This document shows, piece by piece, positions 37,234 through 48,100 of a stretch of DNA of 64,000 nt; position 1 is the first letter of the stretch; the number at the start of each line of letters is the position of its first letter. The notes below the pieces were generated by a model. The model had not been told where the DNA came from. It was given only the letters and a program-made list of their open reading frames with translations, and searched no databases. Both the position numbers and the translations under genes were made by a program. This DNA comes from Pardosa pseudoannulata (taxonomy: Eukaryota > Arthropoda > Arachnida > Araneae > Lycosidae), in contig CM063502.1 in NCBI GenBank assembly GCA_032207245.1, positions 136,505,998 through 136,569,997 of the forward strand, in the 5' to 3' direction.

Positions 37234-38333
37234 CACTCATGTCCATAAATTAAGGATAATGAAGTTCAGGCAATGAAAGAGACAAAAGCAAAACAAATTT
37301 GAATTATTTGTAAAGTCTATTTATTAAACAAAACGTAAAGAGCAAAAAAGATGCTATATGTTTGACATAATTAATAAAAATTGTGATTTTTACTCCCTGG
37401 AGCAAATTTCAAAAAAGAACCTATTTACAGAAAACAGTATAACATGGTTAGTATGATGGTTAATACGGAGTATGTCTCCCGGACGATGCAATACAAGCGT
37501 TACAACGCCTACGCATGCTGAGTATCAGATTATCAATGGTGTTCTCTTCGTGGTAACGAGTACCTGGCGCTCTCCATATGAAAGTCCGGCGAGAATCAGA
37601 ACGTAAACTGAATCTGGACTCGTCGGAAAACATCACACAAGACCACTGTTGCGGTGTCCATAATGCATGCTTTCTAGCCCAGCATAATCGCAGGCGACAA
37701 TGATTTGCATTAAGGGGAACACATCTGACAGGCCTACGAGCATATAGACCAATGTTCCCTAAGCGTCTGTACACGGTCTGCCTTGAAACTGTCTTACCGG
37801 TAGCTGAAGAGAACTGACGAGACATTTCTGATGCTGTGCTCCGTCTGTTACTTTTGGCAGTAAATGCCAAATACCGGTCATCATTCGGCGTAGTAAATTG
37901 GGGGCGACCTGTACTGTAACATCTACTCATATTACCATCCTGTTTGAATCGTTGCCAAAGCCTGGAGATGACACTCTGGGCGATTCCAAGTTCCTCGGAT
38001 ACTTCCAGCTGGGTACGTCCACATTCCAGTCGTCCGATAATTCTACTACGTAAAAAATCATCCAAATGCTTCCTTTGTGCCATAACTATGCGGTTATTGC
38101 ACTGAAAGGCTTTTAAAGCGCTTGTGAACAATTTTACTTCTTTGCTACCATTCCTTATATACCCCTTTCATACACTCTCGTCATTGTGACGTACTATCCG
38201 CGCCATCTGGTGGTTTCCTGCAATTTGCATACTCTTCTTCAAGATGTGTGTTATAATTTTACAGGTGAAATTTTTATTTTAGAGATCAATTTCTGTGTGA
38301 TTCTGAATTATCCTTAATTTATGGACATGAGTG
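37234..38333 (-). mobile_element. Tc1-like element, 1.1 kb, intact ends
   Basis: The ends are perfect inverted repeats over at least 27 bases, starting CACTCATGTCCATAAATTAA. TA lies on both sides (37232-37233 and 38334-38335). The perfect termini imply a young or recently mobile copy, in contrast to the decayed elements nearby. It is about 0.4-0.6 kb shorter than usual complete Tc1 elements because of an internal deletion in its transposase. It sits between the 5' ends of the Helitrons H1 and H2. Confidence 0.93.
37460..38083 (-). CDS. Tc1 transposase, internally deleted, in frame (207 aa)
   Basis: The start is the ATG at 38083, reading MAQRKHLDDFLRSRIIG; the open frame extends upstream of it but with no ATG. 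Residues about 1-60 are the first helix-turn-helix (ECGRTQLEVSEELGIAQSVI). A GRP hinge follows (STGRPQFTTP), then a second helix-turn-helix (TASEMSRQF to SRQTVYRRLG). WSCVMFSDESRFSL at about 145-160 holds the first catalytic Asp. After GTRYHEEN the frame passes straight into IDNLILSMRRRCNACI, the usual Tc1 C terminus. The segment with the second Asp and the third acid (the DN and NPIEH motifs) is gone, so the protein should bind element ends but not cut. The normal length is about 340 residues. No stop or frameshift remains in the 207 codons. It could act as a transposition repressor (inference). Confidence 0.9.
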   Translation of the reverse strand: MAQRKHLDDFLRSRIIGRLECGRTQLEVSEELGIAQSVISRLWQRFKQDGNMSRCYSTGRPQFTTPNDDRYLAFTAKSNRRSTASEMSRQFSSATGKTVSRQTVYRRLGNIGLYARRPVRCVPLNANHCRLRLCWARKHALWTPQQWSCVMFSDESRFSLRSDSRRTFIWRAPGTRYHEENTIDNLILSMRRRCNACIASSGRHTPY

Positions 38334-38335
38334 TA

Positions 38336-38925
38336 AATAGCTTTGAATTCAATGATTCCTTTTGATTTTATTATGAAATAATTTAAAAAATGATTTAGAT
38401 TTCACATATTTGGTTTTTAATTTTAATACATAAACTTTCATTTCTGAGAGTTGTTTATTATGTTATAGGTATTTTTTGTAATTAAAGTGGTTTGATGTCA
38501 TGGTTTTATACTACCATAAGTCTTAGCGCTGTTAACAAAAAACATCATTTCCAATTTTATAATATAATTTATATTAATTTTGCTAAGAGTGAACGGTTGA
38601 TAAGTATATGTTTTGTATCATATGAGTAACTACATAATTTGTATCTTATTTAGATGAAGGAGACTTTCTAATTGATGCAACTCCATTATAATTCAAAACT
38701 CATTATTCAAAAGAAAACCTTTTGGGAACAAAGAACTTCTATGTTTAGAATTGTTTTACAGTTGCGTCAAGGCTGTCATTATCCTTTTTAAAGTGTAAAA
38801 AAGTGTAATGTATAAATAAACAGATAGTTACATTTTGAATTAGCTATAGTAATTTCTCTTTTAAAATACCATATCACCGTTCTATTGAGGAGTTAAGTAG
38901 TAAGTGTGGAAGTGTTTTTTTTCCA
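38336..38925. other. A+T-rich DNA between Tc1 and Helitron H2
   Basis: No gene, terminal repeats or splice pair recognised. Confidence 0.6.
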
Positions 38926-40466
38926 TCTCCTATATAATAATAGCATATGTTAGCTATCCATCTTTCCTCAAATTTATGAAGCGGTTGAACCAGGAATGGA
39001 TAGGGGCATCCATACTGGATTTTTGATGAGTTAGGGTTAGCAAAATTCAAAGCGAGGAAAGTTTATCTTCTCCTAAACTATCTATCAGATTCTAAAATAA
39101 AAGGGTATAAATAGGCTTCATAGCACAGAGAAACATACTGCCGTCTTTAAATCCACCCATTCCCCCCTTTTCGAACGTTTAATGCCATATTTTTCCCAGT
39201 TAAGAGCAGGCGAATAAATTTATCAATTTATCACATAATAAATAGGTAAAAATAACGTTTTGTAGCATTATCACGTCATTCCTTTAACCATCTCATTTAA
39301 TCATTTCTTATTTTAAATTATTTAAATTTCGTCTGCATTATTTTAATACGTTTTATTACTGAACTTAGATATTACGTAAGCTATTTTCTTTTAAATTGGG
39401 CTTTAATAATAGATTAGGTTCATAAGTGATTATTTTAAATTTAATCATTGATTATTTTTTGTTACAATGAAACTTTTATCACCAGTATTAACCCTCTAAG
39501 TGGTTTGCACGTACAATTCCGCCATACCGATGATGTTTCCAAAGCGGTTGTCACGTACAATTTATGACCTTCAAAAACGCTCCGAAAATGGATGTAATGT
39601 ACATATCTTCCAATGCTTTCTCCCATGGAGTTTTGCGGTAGCAGGGTCAGGTCGATTGTTTAGGAACTGCACCCCTCTTTGACGGATATTTATAGTGGGA
39701 TGCACCCCTACCCCTGACAAACAAAGACGCTGATAGATTTTCATGTCTTTGTAAATCTCTATTTCGAAGTATTTCGTTTGCGGTAACAGATGTATCTCTA
39801 ATTGCACCACTTAAATATCTTGGATGACTTTTGTAAAAAATATAAATAAGTTTCTCGAAGAATAATTTTATTTGTACTTTTAGAATTCATTATTACTTAT
39901 GGGATGATCGTCGAGACTTGACGAGCTTTATGTGAATTAAAAATTAACAATCTATAATATCTGTTTATATATCTATTTATAACCGGGAGTAAAGGGACAA
40001 TAACGAGGGTGGGTTTCTCGTAATCCATTCTAGTCTAAAAGGGTGAAGGAAAAAAATCATAGACCGCTTTGGCCACTGACACAGTTAAACTTTAGCGTAT
40101 TTTTTCTTCCACTCGGAGGGTTAACAACAAGTTCTATCTACTTCCAAGGTGTAGTGGAAATGATAGTTGTATTCCTTTACTTCCAATAATTACTGTGGCA
40201 AAAAATTGGGAAGAACTTTGCTATTATTTCAACGTAGCTAAGAAAATTTTGAATTATATTTCCAAATGAATTCATCGTGACTCTAAACTGCAATCACAGT
40301 ATAGGGAGACTTTAGAGGAGTATGAAGATAAACAAATTACTGAGCCTGTCCCAGATAATTTTCAGCCCCCCCCCAAAAAAAACCATTTTTTTTACCTACC
40401 TCATAGGGTACTTTACAATTCTGGAAAATTAAAAAATATCCCGTCATATAACGTGCTATATGCTAG
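38926..40466 (+). mobile_element. Non-autonomous Helitron, copy H2, with nested MITE
   Basis: It starts A|TCTCCTATATAATAATAGC and ends in CCCGTCATATAACGTG (a decayed hairpin) followed by CTATATGCTAG|T. Without the 629-bp MITE inside it, its length is close to that of H1. It lies head to head with H1 (5' ends facing each other, 1.7 kb apart with the Tc1 between). No protein is encoded; frames inside are incidental. Confidence 0.88.
39492..40120 (-). mobile_element. piggyBac-like MITE, copy P2 (629 bp)
   Basis: Termini are CCCTCTAAGTGG on the left and, inverted, CCCTCCGAGTGG on the right, between TTAA at 39488-39491 and 40121-40124. It is the same family as P1 but inverted. The Helitron copies H1 and H4 show the target without the MITE (H4: GGTATTAACAACAAATTC), so the insertion and the TTAA target duplication are proven by an empty site. 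Frames of 60 and 79 codons on either strand are shadows within it. Confidence 0.9.
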
Positions 40467-43466
40467 TTACCTATAGTTCTCATTAATACCAAATTTACAT
40501 GATCGAATTAAATCTTTAAGTGGGACTATCTTTAAGTGGATTTATTTAACTACAATTTTCTTTGAATGAGGTTTTTAAAGATATTTAAGAAAGAATATGC
40601 CTGTAATATGTATAGCATAAATCTTGAGTTTACATGCTTTTTAAAGTTTCGAAATTATATGCTTCTATTTTCCACCGAAAATATCTGTTTACAGAATAAA
40701 AATAATCTTATTTACTTAAACAAAAAAATGTACATGAAATAAGCTTAAAATATCTACATCATGGTTGTTCATTATTTCGCGGAATTAATATCAGCATTTT
40801 TATAGAAATATATAGATTATATACCTGTTAACGAAAGGAAAATGTGTAAATTGTACAAATAATAAATAAAATCTAGGTGAAGATGCTAGCTGTTTCAGAT
40901 TTTATGCTTGTTCGGCTTTAGAAGGAAGGGCGATGGGGAATAGATGCCAGGATACCATCTCTCATGAATCGTTATAGTCATTCAAAATTGCATTTTAGCA
41001 GTTGGATTTAATATGGAAAAGTTCTTGAGTATCAGAAAGGGAACTACAAAACTTTACGTGAATCTAAACTGGAGTTTAAAAATTTGACAAAACATACTGA
41101 CATAACTGCAAGAATGAGTTACATCTGCCGTTTTCACGTTTAGTTTTTTTCTAGTAGTGAAATTTTTTTATGCTTTGAAGTGAAATTTTTGAAGCTGCAG
41201 AACAAATGTCAGCATTACTTAAATTTTATTTTAAAATAAGCCTTAATATAATTATTCTTTACTAATGTTTTGTACATTTATAAATGCATAAGTTTTCATA
41301 TCAATTTAAATAATTACCTGTACGTAAACAGGGATAATTAAAGATACAGAGTCATTAAATATATTTTGTAAAGTGGAATTTTGTAACTCTATATGCGAGT
41401 TTTTGTATAAATACTCAGTTTTCTCCACGTCTTAGAGGCCATGGAGAGTGAAAAGAAAATACATTTTTTGACAGAATGATAAGAAAAAAAATGACTTTCA
41501 ATAATGAAAGAGCCTGAACTTATTTTCTCAACTTGCTATCGATTGAATTCTGTGAGAAACAAACCAGGAGTAGAAAAATTCAATCAGTCTAAAATTTAAA
41601 AATTCTTAGAAATTGTTAGAACGATTGATTGTTCCTATTTTACATAGTCCTTTAATAAAAAAAATACATACAAGTAACATAACACTTGATTTCAATTAAA
41701 GAAATTTTCTGAAATGTGAAAACTCTGAAGTATAAAGTCGATATTTTTGTCGTATTTTTGAATATGATTAATATTCTAATATTCTTTCCTGTTAAGCGTA
41801 TTATGGATAAAATAAAATTACTTTACTATGTAAAGTAGAACTACTATAAATATTTACTAAAAATTAATTTTGAGATTTATAGAATAGAAATAAAGCTATT
41901 ACTAATAACTAACGCTAATTTTAGAAATGTACTAAAATCTTGCAGTAGGTGATATTTGTTGCAAAGCACTAAATTCCTAATTGCTTTGAAAAAATCGTTA
42001 AAAATTTACAAGATGAATAAAACTTTTACTGCAAGAACTTATATTTAGTTTATCGTTACGTTAATTAAATCAGATATGCAACTAAAAATTGTAAGTTCAT
42101 ACAATACCAAAATATATAATCAAGAAATAATTTATGTAAAAAATTCTTATAATGATAAAATATTTGAACTAGATTTTAATTAAGTCACACATTTAATTTT
42201 TATTTTACTCCAAGATTCAGTTTTTATTTATATGGCTGATATTTATAAAATAAATGACTGGAAATACTATCCTTATGTATACTTTCTAGGTCTAAGCCTA
42301 ATTTCTAGTATTTCTACGCTTATGGCGTGCATCCAGAAAATTACACAATCGTAAGAACCAATTAAGGGAAGCTAGGGAAAATAATTAAATGATACTAATA
42401 TGAAAATATAACATCCAGAGTATAAAATCACGGATTCATTCCACTAAATGTAGTCTAGTCAACAAACCTATGGACTAGTTACTGCAGTACTAGAGTGTTT
42501 GACTGGACATTAGTGACATCCATCAAATATCCAGTAGAGCCTGCATGCTATTAGTGGAAATATTGAAAATAAACTATGCTGTAATTTGAAAAATTATCAA
42601 GCACCATAACCGTAGAAAAAAAGGATTTAACGACAAAATCACTTACATTTCAGTCAAAATTGAGTACCCAAATCTAAAGACCTTATTTCCTGTAAGAAAT
42701 ATAGAGGAATTATTGCGATACTATTATTGAATTTAGGAAAGTGATATTGCAATCTTTAATCTGGTGGATATGAAGGATAAGACTCTGGTCTTATCCTTCT
42801 TAAAATTCTAGTCTAATAGAGGAACTGAAAACGATTAGCAACCTGAAAATAAAAGAATCAGTATATACAGTGCAATAAAGTACAACACACGGGTCAATAA
42901 TTTTAATATAAAATATATTTTATAAGTACAAGTGGTTTCATTGAGACCACACAAACTTCTCATGTACTCCTTAACTTGAAGAACATAAAATACCCTTAGC
43001 TTTCAAATGACGCATACTTTTCGAGAAAAATGCAAGAGAAGTATGACGCCATATATATTGCAAGAAACACCTTTGAAAATAGGAACATAGATATTTGAAT
43101 ATGTTTACCCAGGAAGATTTTCAAAATGTTCACCGCTCATATTAGATCATGCATGCACGTCCCGTGTAAAGGCAGGCTGCTCACCTTGCAGTTGCGATTG
43201 AGTTTGTTCGAATTTTAAAGTTCTTTCAATATGAGGATGACTTCGGAGAAAGCGCTTACAATTGGAAAAATGATTTGTGGTACAAAAGCATTAACCAATT
43301 CCTTGTTAATTATGTGAACATGAGAGGATGCTACCTTTATTTTTTAAACAATTATATAATTAGTGCTGACCTCAGCAAAATATAGCTTAATAAATGGGTT
43401 TCACCAATAGCACACCAGCGGGATTTTGTAGGAGAGAATTGAAAAGATTGGAAGGTTGTCTTTTAA
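40467..43466. other. A+T-rich DNA, one perfect hairpin
   Basis: No gene. Between about 42890 and 43440 the composition is a little less A+T-rich, with CACCTTGCAG- and CGCTCATATTAGATC-like phrases, but without recognisable motifs. A perfect 12-bp hairpin is listed at 42772-42799. Confidence 0.5.
42772..42799. repeat. Perfect 12-bp hairpin with 4-base loop
   Basis: GAAGGATAAGAC, loop TCTG, then GTCTTATCCTTC. The arms are exact complements. No flanking terminal repeats or target duplications were found. The function is unknown; a chance palindrome of this length in this composition is unlikely but not impossible. Confidence 0.75.
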
Positions 43467-44240
43467 CACTAGAAGCGCCAGAGCTGTCCTTTTGACCAAT
43501 TTCTGTATTTATGGTCGTATTCCTGAAAAACTATAGTAGAATATATTCATATTTTCAAGTTTTCGTCGGAACCTATGATCTTTATTGACTATTACGAATC
43601 AAGTCGAAATAAAATCAACGATGTTTTTAGTTATACCCAGAAGCGCCCCGAACGGTCAAAGTAACAGTTAATACATTTAATAAGCAGATTCCATGAGTTT
43701 TTATGCCAAAAATGCAGCTGTTTTCTCGGAATATTACTCTCTAAGCATAAACTATTACAAAATGTTCTAAAAAATAAGAAAAAGCTGACAGAAACAATAG
43801 AGTTTTATATTGAAACAAAATGTGGAGTGGATATTGTATATTAGATCAGATGGCTGGCAAATATTCTGTTCGCTCTACTTCACGCAGATGGTCAATTCAC
43901 CTGTTTCTAATGTGCTGGGTTTAGCAGGAATAAAAGCCAAATATTAAGGATTTTGGGGGAATAAACATTACAATACATTGATTTTTCGTTGAATTAGCAG
44001 AACAATTAAGAGAGCTTCACTTAGAAAAACTCTCAAAATTCCTAACACTAGAGTTTGAAATTTAGGGACCCAGTAATAGATTATCAAACGAAAGATATCA
44101 ATACCAGATCGGGCATTGTAAAGGAAACAAAACATTTCATGTGTTCAAGTTAGGTATGTGGAAAATGTACATCTCGGATTGCAAAAAATGTTTTCTGTAA
44201 AAAATGTGAACAGGAATAAAATATGCTTAAAGTATGGTAA
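43467..44240 (+). pseudogene. piggyBac transposase fossil
   Basis: A left end starts CACTAGAAGCGCCAGAGC after TTAA (43463-43466) and resembles the CACTAGA end at 33203. On + a decayed transposase can be followed. EFYIETKCGVD is at about 43800-43835 (the family's motif near the third catalytic Asp). LDQMAGKYSVRSTSRRWSIH is at about 43835-43900. A C-terminal cysteine-rich tail lies at about 44105-44220 (IGHCKGNKT, CGKCTS, VFCKKC). Frames shift several times and stops are present. No right terminus could be found; the C-terminal end runs into a Tc1 fossil. It is inactive. Confidence 0.75.
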
Positions 44241-44289
44241 GAGGAAATTTATTAAAAAAATAATTTTTTATAAAAACAAATTTTTTATA

Positions 44290-44960
44290 TACACAGCAGA
44301 TGCCTGGTTAATGCACCTATGGCACCGCATTCTGAAATTTGCCCTCCAGTACCACAACTGAACTTCCACCAAGTGGAGACAGGTGGCTTTTCTGTCAATG
44401 AATTGAGTTTTATGCTCCATCGGACAGATGTAAGTTGAAGTATACGTCGGGTAACGTCTGAAAGCAAACACACTGCAACAATTACCGGAAGGATCCAAGC
44501 TAGAGTAGGGAGTATTATGGTCCGAAGAATGTTTCTGTGATATTTCTTGAGTTCACTCATCATTGTGGAAGTCCCGATGAATCAACACAAGTATGTGTCT
44601 AACATTGTGGATGATGTTCAATTCTAGATATGAATAGTTTTTCCTCAGAATGATAGCATCTACCACCAGGATAATGTGACTTGTCGCAGTGTACGTGCGG
44701 GGTTCGAAGAATAGTTTACCGTACAGGATGAGTTTACCGTACTCTCTTGGATAGTAAATTCACCAACTTAAACCTCGGGTTGTTCGCACCATGGATCCTA
44801 ACTTCCTTATCCAAGCGCAGGAGATCACTGCATTGGAGTCGGCTTGGCTCAACATCCCAGTGAACAAATTCGGACGCCTAATTGACTCTATTCCTGCACG
44901 TTTCTCAGTAGTCTGCTCTGCGAAAGATGGTTATTCTGGATTTTGACAGGTGGTTACACC
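44290..44960 (+). pseudogene. Tc1-like transposase fossil
   Basis: Translation on + in shifting frames shows the order of blocks of a Tc1 transposase. A decayed first-catalytic segment reads NELSFMLHRTD (about 44397-44429). GSIMV follows (about 44505). Then come HQDNVTCRSV with the second catalytic Asp (about 44663-44692), EFTVLSW (about 44730-44755) and SPTLNL (about 44757-44780), in place of the canonical S-P-D-L-N-P. Stops and small indels break it. A local duplication of TTTACCGTAC near 44716 and 44736 breaks the frame. No terminal repeats were identified. It follows the piggyBac fossil in the same orientation. Confidence 0.7.
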
Positions 44961-46021
44961 TGAACTATGTATAATCTTTTATGCCTATTTCATTTCTGTT
45001 ATTAAGGGAAAAGATGCAGTTCGAAAAATGACAATTATGTTATAAATAAGAAATATCTCGGTATAATAATACAATTGCTGCAGTACTTAATTACAAAATA
45101 TACTGTTTCAAATGTCACTTCTATTTGACACAACATACATTCTTTGTGTTTATATTCAAGAGGTACAAACTGATACAACATATCAGAAAATTTAAATAAA
45201 AATTCAAAAGTTTATTGCTTTATGATAGATATAGAAAATATAAATCTTAACGAAAATTATTTGCATCTATTTACAAAAAAAATGTAATGAAATATTTACG
45301 CAGAATTAAGAAAGCGTTCCTGTTTTCTTAAGTGATAACTATTGTTAAAGTAGAATGAAACTGCAGGAAATATTAATTATAAAATTAAATAAAGCAATCA
45401 ATAATACTTAGTAAATCTATAGTCCGATTCTAGTCTAGTGTACTAATCTATGGCTCTGTAAAGTCACCGTTAATTTTCTACTACTGTCAATTTCACTTGC
45501 GTGCGCGAATGTAGATTAGCCCGATATATAATCCGGAAAGGTTAAACTCCTGACTTGGTGGATACATTGACCGCCAGCGTATCACGTTTAGTATTAACGT
45601 AAGCATTTTGCAGAGAGACTTCCCCGAAACAATACCTATTGATACCTGACGTTATTTATCAAGAGCTTATTAGGATTAAGAAGAGATGCGTATATCATTA
45701 AGAAGAACATTGACTCACAGCAAATATCGTGCCCTTGTTAATAAATTTGTGTGGCCGATAACTAACTCTGTTAAATATATCTTTATTACTGCTATTCGAT
45801 CCTTTTGCTTCAAATTAAATGTTAGATATATTTCTCGGGTAGAATATGTTAGATTATACCAGATTAATTCATTCCTATAAAATTTCCTAGAAATAGTTTT
45901 TTTTAAAACTGAAAAGCAGTCTTGTCTTTATTTTGTACGTAACTTAAGAAAAAATGTGTTAAAAACTTACTGTAACAATGAAATGTGAATAATATAGAAT
46001 TTTACATGTTTTGTTTAATTT

Positions 46022-46064
<43 letters not shown>

Positions 46065-47439
46065 TGTTATTATTATATATATTGTTATTTATCATATATT
46101 GTTTTATATAAAGGAGCACTGAAATCTAGAAGATTTATGGAGAACTAAACTCAGTAATTATTCCTCTCTATGCTCATAGATCGCTAATAAATGTATTAAA
46201 TCTGTTGAGTAACCTTAATTTTATCTTAGTAATTTAGGTAAATATTATTTTAAGTAGAAATGGCATAAACTATAGACATGATATATTTTTTTAGTTAAAA
46301 TTGATATCGCTTTAATCTCATCTCTATGCAGTAATTGAAAAGCATTAAAATGCTTCACATTTCCTCTAAAGTATCCCGTGACTTTACAAATCACAGAAGC
46401 GATCACGTGTTTTAATGATAATTATAGCCAAGTAATATATTATTCCGGTATCCCTTTCATAAAACTCTTGGTTGAGTGATACAGGACTTTATTGAATACT
46501 TAAACAGACTCTAATGGAATTAAGTTATTAATGACAAAAAACGTGTAACTGGGTCATTAATTTTCTTCATTATTAAAATTTGTCTGATATTGTAGTAGTC
46601 CTACAGTTTCCTTTGCAGCAGAGTGTTATACGAATAGATTTTATTAAATAATTAAGTGAAGGAAAGGTTTTTAGAAAAAAAAGAGAATAAAGAAATTTAG
46701 CATATTTCATGGAAAGACTCTCATTATTAAAATGCGAAAGAAGAAGAAAATTAAACTTGATGTTAAACACTGAATAAAGAATTTTCTTATGCTTTTGAAT
46801 TGTACATTTACCAGAACTAATATATAACAGGAGAGTGCATTAGACTTTGTCTAATAGGAAATTTTTACTTGTTTCTTATTATTATAGATAGAATTTTCAC
46901 AGAAATGTTTGACTAGACTGTCGAAATAAGGCCTTTTTTTCTTATTTAATTCTCCTTATTATTTTATATAAATATCGTGAAATAAAGAATTTCATAAAGG
47001 ATTAAATCTTTTTTTTCGATTCGATTCAATTTTTTTGTAGTATGCTTTTAAAATATTTCGAAATTTACTTCAGGTGTGCAGTTTTTATCATAATTTCTGA
47101 GAAGGGAACAAAATTTTCTGTAAGAAAAGGAGCAGAAAAGAAAGTGGGCATCGGATTAAAATGTAATGGAAAAGCAATCAACTTAGTGTCTTTTTATTAA
47201 AACTTTTGAAAAGTAATTAACTTCCTATCATTAAATCAGGTAATCAAGCGACAAGAGGCGTTACACACACTCTAGATCTGATAGTCCTGTGTCTTTTATT
47301 TGTTATCTAACATTGATGAACATAATAAAATAAATACTCCACTACTAAACAGTGTGTGATGAGGCGATTTAGATCTGATATATAATTTGTTTCATTCATA
47401 AAAGAAGTAAAATGTTCAGGATTTAATCTGACCTCATCA
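44961..47439. other. No gene recognised
   Basis: A+T-rich except for about 45420-45700, which is less A+T-rich and holds CCGATATATAATCCGG but no identifiable frame. A short (TA)n run is at 46025-46062. Confidence 0.5.
46025..46062. repeat. (TA)n microsatellite
   Basis: An uninterrupted TA run of about 38 bases. Confidence 0.9.
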
Positions 47440-48100
47440 CATCGTTAGAGATAGAGGACCATAATTTAACGGATTATTGTAGTCTTGTACGGGGGTCTGA
47501 TTCCAGTCCCAGATAAGAATCCTGTCTCATTGACATTAAATAAGAATGACATTAAATAAGAATGTACCTTTGTGGAGTATTTATGAGTCCCTAAGGAACA
47601 GGGCCCAATTAGAGGTGATAAGGTTACTCACGTTGGTGGTCTCAGGGCGGGGTTTGCTGAGACCAATGACTTTCTGGCAACTATCCCGATTGGGAGTCAA
47701 GAAGAAGGATGGGACTAAGTTCGAGACAATAAAATATAAAAAATCTAAAAAAGGAGGCCCCCAGAGAATTGGAGGAGAAGGCCCCAGAGAGTTGGATGAG
47801 AAGGCCCCAGAGAGTTGGATCGGAAGGCCCCACAGAATTGGATGAGAGGGCCCCGGGGAGTTGGATTAGAAGGACCCAGAGAGTTTGGTTCGGAGGTCCC
47901 AGAAGAGAAGTTCGTTTCGGAGGTCCCAAAAGGAAGTTGCTCGATACTCCAGCCAAGTCCGCCAGAAAGTTTCCTGCGCAAAATAGTACGGCCGCACCAC
48001 AGAGACTCAGGAGAAAGCCCCAGATCAACGGTTGATGTAAAGATTCCCTCTCATACCCTTCAACCAGAAGTGTTCCGGGCCCAACACTTTAGACCCACAA
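47440..48100. other. G+C-rich island with minisatellite, possible LTR-element relic
   Basis: The composition jumps to G+C-rich, in sharp contrast with both flanks. It opens with a 16-base tandem duplication (GACATTAAATAAGAAT twice, from 47532). An inverted repeat follows (GGTCTCAG near 47638, CTGAGACC near 47658). Then comes CTGGCAACTATCCCGATTGGG-like sequence, which recalls the leader just after an LTR, and the minisatellite at 47752-47940. It ends near a perfect inverted repeat, AAGTGTT-CCGGGCCC-AACACTT, at about 48068. Several frames stay open across it because the repeat is free of stops. I cannot identify a protein; a truncated LTR retrotransposon leader is one possibility. Confidence 0.35.
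47752..47940. repeat. 23-bp minisatellite, about 8 units
   Basis: The unit GAGAAGGCCCCAGAGAGTT plus GGAT recurs with starts at 47775, 47798, 47821, 47844, 47867 and 47890, then at 47917 after a four-base expansion; a partial unit precedes the first. Since 23 is not a multiple of three, successive units are read in changing frames, and all three frames happen to be open on both strands. This explains the overlapping 78-123-codon ORFs here. Confidence 0.9.

Noticed and set aside
39500..39810. 60- and 79-codon ORFs on both strands
   Set aside because: They lie inside the piggyBac-like MITE P2 and are not conserved as frames in P1.
44268..44563. 76- and 92-codon ORFs on -
   Set aside because: Antisense shadows of the Tc1 fossil on +.
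47681..48028. Minus-strand frame beginning like a signal peptide (FLLSLCGAAVLF)
   Set aside because: The frame begins at TTG, not ATG, and runs into the minisatellite in one of several equally open frames; treated as coincidence.
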